Source: Bacillota bacterium | GTDB lineage: Bacteria > Bacillota > Clostridia > Christensenellales > CAG-138 | DNA: 36,140 nt | NCBI GenBank assembly: GCA_023400985.1 | Contig: JAEXEN010000015.1 | Span: 1 to 36,140 of the forward strand | Direction: 5' to 3' | Part shown: positions 32,173-36,140 of the stretch, piece after piece | Position numbering within the stretch: position 1 is the first letter of the stretch | How the letters are laid out: the number at the start of each line of letters is the position of its first letter | Made by a program: the position numbers and the translations under genes | Notes under the pieces: model-generated | The model's database searches: none | The model's input: the letters and a program-made list of their open reading frames with translations, nothing else | Told to the model about the DNA's origin: nothing

Positions 32173-33192
32173 ATGGACGGTATAATTCTAAACGAACTTT
32201 ATCCGCTTTTATCCGCGTCCGCATCGTCGGGCAAAACTTCCGCGTCATCGGATACGGCGTTTTACGAGATGCTTAGCGCGCAGCTCTCGGGCGGCTCTGT
32301 CCTCGGCTCCTCCGGGGAGGAAGACGGCTTTTTTTCAAGCTCCTCTTCGGACTCCCTTCCCGCCATAACGGCGCTTCTTTCCACGCTGGGAGGGGACAAG
32401 GGAAACGACATCGGCGGGGCGCTTCAAAGCTTCTTGATGCTCCTCAGCTCCGGCGTCTCGGGCGCGGGCCTGGGCGCGGCGGTCGCAAGCCTTTCTTCGG
32501 CGCTCAAAAACGCGCCGGAAGGTTCTCTTGAAAGCATCCGTTCCGCGCTTTTGTCGAGCGATTATTCGCGAGGCGTTCTCACGCAGGCCAACGATGCGTT
32601 TTTTTCTTCCAACACATCGGATCTGAACTATCCTTACAACGCTTCCAAAGCGGTGAACCCGCTCGTCACAAGCGATACAAATAACCGCAGCGCCGCGCTC
32701 TATGAAAAGGTCGTCGCGCAGTTTAAGGTAGGGAACAACCCACGCTACGCCGTTACCGAAAGCGGCAGCACCTACTGCAACATTTTCTTGTGGGACGTGA
32801 CCCGCGCCATGGGCGCGGAGATCCCCCATTATGTGGATCCCGGCACGCTTGAGGCCCGCTCCTATCCCGATGTTTCGGGCGCGAAGGAGCTCAACGCCAA
32901 CGGCATCTACGACTGGCTTTCGAAAAAGGGCGGAGATTACGGCTGGAAACGGGTGACCGCCGCGCAGGCGCAGGCGCTTGCAAACGAGGGGCGGCCCGTG
33001 GTGACCGCGTGGAAAAACCTCGCGGGGGGGCACGGGCATGTGCAGGTGGTGGTGCCAAGCAAAGACGGCGCTTACAATCAAGGCCGCGGCGTTGCGATCG
33101 CGCAGGCGGGAAGGCGCCTGTTCAGCTACGGCTACATCACCGATGTTTATAATGAAAGTCTCGATCAGGTCGTATATTACGCGCACGCGTGA
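32173..33192 (+). CDS. Putative flagellum-associated peptidoglycan hydrolase
   Basis: The 339-residue protein has a Ser/Gly/Ala-rich helical N-terminal half (1-165) without a classical signal peptide. Its C-terminal domain (about 170-339) looks like a papain-fold Cys/His peptidase or amidase. Candidate catalytic residues are Cys202 (STYCNIFLWDVTRAMG) and His287/His289 (GGHGHVQVVV), followed by IAQAGRRLFSYGY. This pattern is known from cell-wall hydrolase-like proteins. Lack of a signal peptide plus position after FlhB-like and FliK-like genes suggests export through the flagellar apparatus, as with FlgJ, to open the wall for the rod. That role is inferred. ATG 32173 follows GTGAGGTAA. Confidence 0.7.
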   Translation: MDGIILNELYPLLSASASSGKTSASSDTAFYEMLSAQLSGGSVLGSSGEEDGFFSSSSSDSLPAITALLSTLGGDKGNDIGGALQSFLMLLSSGVSGAGLGAAVASLSSALKNAPEGSLESIRSALLSSDYSRGVLTQANDAFFSSNTSDLNYPYNASKAVNPLVTSDTNNRSAALYEKVVAQFKVGNNPRYAVTESGSTYCNIFLWDVTRAMGAEIPHYVDPGTLEARSYPDVSGAKELNANGIYDWLSKKGGDYGWKRVTAAQAQALANEGRPVVTAWKNLAGGHGHVQVVVPSKDGAYNQGRGVAIAQAGRRLFSYGYITDVYNESLDQVVYYAHA

Positions 33193-33480
33193 AGAAATCG
33201 CAAGGATGTTGTGTGTCAAAAAAGTGCCCTTCGCCACTTTTGTGAGTTTACACGCTTTACCTGAAATGCTTCGCATTTTCGGGCGGTAAAGCGTGAAAGG
33301 TACGAGAGCCTACGGCTTTCATCCGTTCCGGCACGCAAGGCCACAGGCCTTGGCCGTAAGGGCTCCGGCTTCGCCGGACGCGTACATGCCGCCGAAGCCG
33401 GAAGTAAGTCAAGGGGTGCGCCCCTTGACAATCCCGTGGCTCTTTTGACAACATGGGGAACGGTCTCGACCGTTTCATCC
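33193..33480. repeat. Modular hairpin array, copy 3 (before fliS)
   Basis: This stretch, after the hydrolase stop, holds AGTG/CACT (about 33223-33238), CACGCTTTACC/GGTAAAGCGTG with an inner GAAATGC/GCATTTT (33251-33295), GAGAGCC/GGCTTTC (about 33304-33320), AAGGCC/GGCCTT and TCCGGC/GCCGGA (33337-33377). GTCAAGGGG/CCCCTTGAC follows at 33408-33429, then GGAACGGT/ACCGTTTC at 33457-33476. The last ends 5 bases before the fliS Shine-Dalgarno. Module order follows copies 1 and 2. The GGGGGC module is missing. Confidence 0.85.
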
Positions 33481-33500
33481 ATTAGGAGGAAATACTAGAT

Positions 33501-33899
33501 ATGTATCCCAATCAAAATCCTGCGGACGCGTACATGCGCCAGGGCGTGCTCACAGCTTCTCCCGCGGAGCTTATCGTCATGCTTTACGACGGTTGTATCC
33601 GCCAGCTTAAACTCGGCGCACTCGCCACGGGGAAAAAGGACTTCGAGCGCGCGAATGCGTGCTTTCAAAAAGCGCAGAACATTTTGGGCGAGCTGGCCGC
33701 GAGCCTCGATATGAGCTTCGAGCTTTCCGAAAACCTTTTGGAGCTTTACGAATACATGATCGGCGAGATCGTCGCCGTCAACGAAAGCAAAAACACGGAG
33801 CGCCTCGACGGCGTTTTGTCGTTGCTGCTCGATTTGAAAGCCGCGTGGGTGCAGGTGGCGAAAAACGGCGCGGGTTCGGCGGCGGAGGCGCAGGCATGA
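33501..33899 (+). CDS. fliS: Flagellin export chaperone FliS
   Basis: FliS binds the flagellin C-terminus to prevent premature polymerisation. The 132-residue helical protein opens with AYMRQGVLTASPAELIVMLYDGCIRQLK, the family signature. ATG 33501 follows TTAGGAGGAAA. The usual upstream neighbour fliD (filament cap) is absent. The stop overlaps the next gene (ATGA), so the two chaperones are coupled. Its client is likely the flagellin at 8322-9137. Confidence 0.96.
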   Translation: MYPNQNPADAYMRQGVLTASPAELIVMLYDGCIRQLKLGALATGKKDFERANACFQKAQNILGELAASLDMSFELSENLLELYEYMIGEIVAVNESKNTERLDGVLSLLLDLKAAWVQVAKNGAGSAAEAQA

Positions 33900-34327
33900 T
33901 GGATACGGAAAAAAGCGAATTGTTGAAAAACCGCGAGGCGCTTAAGACCGCGGCCGAGAAGCTATGCGGGGAGGCGCAAAACGGTGCCGCCGCACTTGAG
34001 GCGAATGACGCCTCGGCATATTTAAGCTCGATCGAAGCGCGCGATGCGGTCATCGCTCATATGGACGCTCTGGAAAAGCGGTATGTGGCGCTCACGGCAA
34101 GCATTATCGAAGGCGAGAGGGCCGAGCTTCTAAAAATCAAAAGCGAAACGCAGGAGATATTGCAGCGCGTTTTAAATACGGACGCCGCCGCGAGGGATAA
34201 GGCGAAGGCGCTCATGGACGAATACCGGAAAAAGCTGAAGGAGCTAAAAAAAAGCGGCAAACAGGTAAGCGGGTATACGCAGATGTATACGCAATCCGAC
34301 GGTATATTTATTGACAGAAAGAGATAA
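33896..34327 (+). CDS. FliT/FlgN-like flagellar export chaperone
   Basis: The 143-residue, predominantly helical protein directly follows fliS with a 4-base overlap. A region rich in charged heptads (about 60-125) leads to a C-terminal tail SGYTQMYTQSDGIFIDRKR, like the ends of FlgN-type proteins. Position after fliS suggests FliT (FliD chaperone), while the tail suggests FlgN (FlgK/FlgL chaperone). I cannot decide between them. ATG 33896 has GGAGG 8 bases upstream. Confidence 0.7.
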   Translation: MMDTEKSELLKNREALKTAAEKLCGEAQNGAAALEANDASAYLSSIEARDAVIAHMDALEKRYVALTASIIEGERAELLKIKSETQEILQRVLNTDAAARDKAKALMDEYRKKLKELKKSGKQVSGYTQMYTQSDGIFIDRKR

Positions 34328-34361
34328 AGGCCCGAAAAAAACGGGGCGGAAAGGAAGCAGT

Positions 34362-34856
34362 ATGGCAATGGATGAAATGGAGCTTCTGGAGGAGCTCGAG
34401 GATGCCCAGCATGGAAGGTATTTAACCTTTATTGTGGGCGAAGACGTGTTCGGCATCGAGATTCGCTGCGTTACGGAGATCGTCGGCTTGCAGCCTATCA
34501 CAAAACTTCCGGAAGCGCCCGAGCACATCAAGGGCGTTATCAACCTGCGCGGCAGGATCATCCCCGTGGTGGATGTGCGCCTGAAATTCAAGAAGGAGTC
34601 TCTTGAATACAACGACCGCACCTGCGTGATCGTGGTGGAGCCCGATACGCTTGTCGCGGGGCTCATCGTAGACGAGGTGGCGGACGTGATAAGCATTGCC
34701 GATGAAGACATCGTACCCCCGCCCGAGTACAGCGCCTCGGTGCAGAACAACTACATCAAGGGCATCGGTAAGGCCGACGGCAAGGTGAAGCTGCTGCTCG
34801 ACTGTGAAAAGCTGTTCCGCCCGGACGAAGAGGCTGTGTTGCGCTCGGCGGTATAG
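34362..34856 (+). CDS. cheW: Chemotaxis coupling protein CheW
   Basis: CheW links receptors to CheA. The 164 residues hold one CheW domain: RYLTFIVGEDVFGIEIRCVT, then LPEAPEHIKGVINLRGRIIP, then GLIVDEVADVI and KGIGKADGKVKLLLDCEKLF. I take ATG 34362 (MAMDEMEL), which has AAGGAAGC upstream. A TTG at 34311 would add 17 residues and has no ribosome binding site. It lies with fliS and a receptor rather than with cheA, and it precedes the receptor gene by 71 bases. Confidence 0.96.
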   Translation: MAMDEMELLEELEDAQHGRYLTFIVGEDVFGIEIRCVTEIVGLQPITKLPEAPEHIKGVINLRGRIIPVVDVRLKFKKESLEYNDRTCVIVVEPDTLVAGLIVDEVADVISIADEDIVPPPEYSASVQNNYIKGIGKADGKVKLLLDCEKLFRPDEEAVLRSAV

Positions 34857-34927
34857 GGTGTTTTGCGGCGTTTGCCGTATTGTATTCGAAATTTCAGACG
34901 GAAGAAACGATTGAGGATTATTTTGCA

Positions 34928-36140
34928 ATGAAGAAACTTTTTAACGGGCTTTTCAACGGTACTACCATTGCGTTTAAACTGAACATAGTTTTCGTGTTTT
35001 TTATGTTGCTTTTGGTCGGAACGACCGCGTTCTCCGCCACTATGCTCGCAAAAGCACATGAAACCAGCGAATCGATCTTTAAGAACTACGGCATCTCCCA
35101 AGGTTATGTGGGCGATATGATGGGGAGGTTTGAGATGCAGCGCGTTTATCTGAGCGATGTTGTGCTCAATCCCGACAGCAACGCGCTCAACGGCACCACG
35201 CTAAAGATCAACGCGCAGAATTGGAGCTTCAAACAGGACCTTGAAAACCTGCGCGCGGCATGCATCGACTCGCAGGGCGTCGCGCTTTGCCAGAATATTG
35301 AAAATGCTTCGGTTGCTTTCGATAAAATGCGCGACGACATCTTGGCCGCCGCGCAGACAAATTTGCAAAAGGCGGGAGAGCTGCTGATCTCCGACGAGAC
35401 AAAGACTTCCGCTTCGGATATGGAGCTTGCGCTGACCACGGCTATGAACTATCTTCAGAATCATGCCACAATAAGCCTTTCCTCGCAAAAGGAGAACGTG
35501 CGCGTCAACACGCTGCTGCTGTGTATCGTATGCGGTGCTGCGCTCCTTGTCACTTTTGCGGTCGGTATATTGCTGAACCGTAAGATTGGCGTTCCCCTGA
35601 GCAAGTTCGCCGCGTTAGCCTCGCAGATGGCGGGAGGCGATTTGAACCTTCCCGTAGAACGGGACGGAAAATACGAGGGCAAAGACGAAGTCGTCCGCAT
35701 CAGCGGCGCGTTTGTGCAGGTGCTGGGCGTGTTCAAAAAGCTTGAGGAAGATGTAAGCATGCTCACCGACGCCGCAAGGGAAGGCGAGCTTTCCGTTCGT
35801 GCGGATGCGAGCGTTCACGAAGGCGCATTTCGCGACATCGTGGAGGGCATCAACAAAACGCTCGACGCGGTGATAGCGCCTGTCGAGGAGGCGTCCGCCG
35901 TACTCAACGAACTTGCGCTTGGCAACCTCAATACGAGCGTGCAGGGCGAGTACGAGGGGGATCACGCCATCATCAAAAACGCGCTCAACTCCACGCTCGA
36001 AGCGCTTCGCGCGCAGATCGGCGAGGTGAGCTCGGTACTTGAAGGCGTTGCCGCGGGCGACCTTACAAAGACCGTCGAAGGCGAGTTCGCGGGCGACTTC
36101 AATACGCTCAAGGTATCCGTCAACCGCATATCGCAATCGC
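34928..36140 (+). CDS. Methyl-accepting chemotaxis protein, N-terminal part (3' end outside window)
   Basis: The frame is open from ATG 34928 (after TTGAGGATT) to the window end, about 404 codons. TM1 spans about residues 18-40. A helical ligand-binding segment of roughly 150 residues follows, and TM2 is at about 194-214. Behind TM2 there are at least three HAMP-like units in series (PLSKFAALASQMAGGDLNLP, then a unit with MLTDAAREGELSVRAD, one with VLNELALGNLNTSVQGEYEG and the start of another with VLEGVAAGDLTKTVEGEFAG). The cytoplasmic signalling tip is beyond the window, so MCP identity rests on this architecture and the preceding cheW. Confidence 0.88.
   Translation, partial: MKKLFNGLFNGTTIAFKLNIVFVFFMLLLVGTTAFSATMLAKAHETSESIFKNYGISQGYVGDMMGRFEMQRVYLSDVVLNPDSNALNGTTLKINAQNWSFKQDLENLRAACIDSQGVALCQNIENASVAFDKMRDDILAAAQTNLQKAGELLISDETKTSASDMELALTTAMNYLQNHATISLSSQKENVRVNTLLLCIVCGAALLVTFAVGILLNRKIGVPLSKFAALASQMAGGDLNLPVERDGKYEGKDEVVRISGAFVQVLGVFKKLEEDVSMLTDAAREGELSVRADASVHEGAFRDIVEGINKTLDAVIAPVEEASAVLNELALGNLNTSVQGEYEGDHAIIKNALNSTLEALRAQIGEVSSVLEGVAAGDLTKTVEGEFAGDFNTLKVSVNRISQS

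Noticed and set aside
33659..33895. N-terminal extension of the FliT/FlgN-like protein into fliS
   Set aside because: It would overlap most of fliS in another frame. ATG 33896 has a well-spaced GGAGG and the usual 4-base overlap.
1..36140. CRISPR array, rRNA or complete insertion sequence
   Set aside because: No regularly spaced direct repeats, no rRNA-like segment and no transposase frame were seen on either strand.

Overview
The window looks like a motile, low-redox Clostridia-type member of the Bacillota. The signs are a T-box leader on leuS, a Bacillus/Clostridium-style attenuated pyrG, Gram-positive flagellar and chemotaxis gene order (FliY with CheC-type phosphatase sites, CheC/CheD, FlbD, YlxF/MotE) and a sodium-pumping decarboxylase membrane subunit. 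Base composition is GC-rich and TTG starts are common. I cannot name a genus. A GC-rich flagellated clostridial lineage such as Christensenellales or Oscillospirales is a guess.

Layout. 1-795: the C-terminal end of a surface protein made of bacterial Ig-like (BIG2) repeats. 972-3679: sigma-A promoter, T-box leader and leuS. 3787-4338: a small membrane protein. 4367-6575: pyrG behind an attenuator that fits CTP-sensed reiterative transcription, followed at once by a nucleoside deaminase. 6640-7955 (minus): subunits beta and gamma of a sodium-translocating decarboxylase. 8322-9137 (minus): flagellin, driven by a clear sigma-28 promoter. 9362-23058 (plus): the main flagellar operon fliF-fliG-fliH-fliI-fliJ-ylxF/motE-fliK-flgD-flgE-flbD-fliM-fliY. 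23535-24608 (minus): an HD-GYP phosphodiesterase. 25141-28875 (minus): cheC-cheD-cheY-cheA. 29066-33192 (plus): a calcium-loop (EF-hand-like) protein, a FliK-like protein, a stand-alone FlhB C-terminal-domain protein and a cysteine/histidine peptidoglycan hydrolase-like protein. 33501-36140 (plus): fliS, a FliT/FlgN-like chaperone, cheW and the 5' part of a multi-HAMP chemoreceptor that runs off the window.

How the genes work together. FliF, FliG, FliM and FliY form the MS-ring and switch. FliH, FliI and FliJ energise export. FliK, FlgD and FlgE build the hook. FliS and the following chaperone handle filament subunits. The receptor, CheW, CheA, CheY, CheC, CheD and FliY form a Bacillus-type phosphorelay with adaptation, and the HD-GYP protein probably lowers c-di-GMP. 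The usual flgB-flgC-fliE head and the motA-motB-fliL block are absent from the positions where related operons carry them.

The least explained material is non-coding. (1) A family of modular hairpin arrays begins at or near the stop codons of ylxF/motE, fliY and the hydrolase gene. The stems keep pairing while their sequences change between copies, and an inverted mosaic relative lies between cheA and the HD-GYP gene. (2) A nested palindrome of about 150 bp sits between fliF and fliG, and its right arm contains the fliG ribosome binding site. Several flagellar proteins (FliF, FliH, YlxF/MotE) also carry large lineage-specific low-complexity or repeat insertions.
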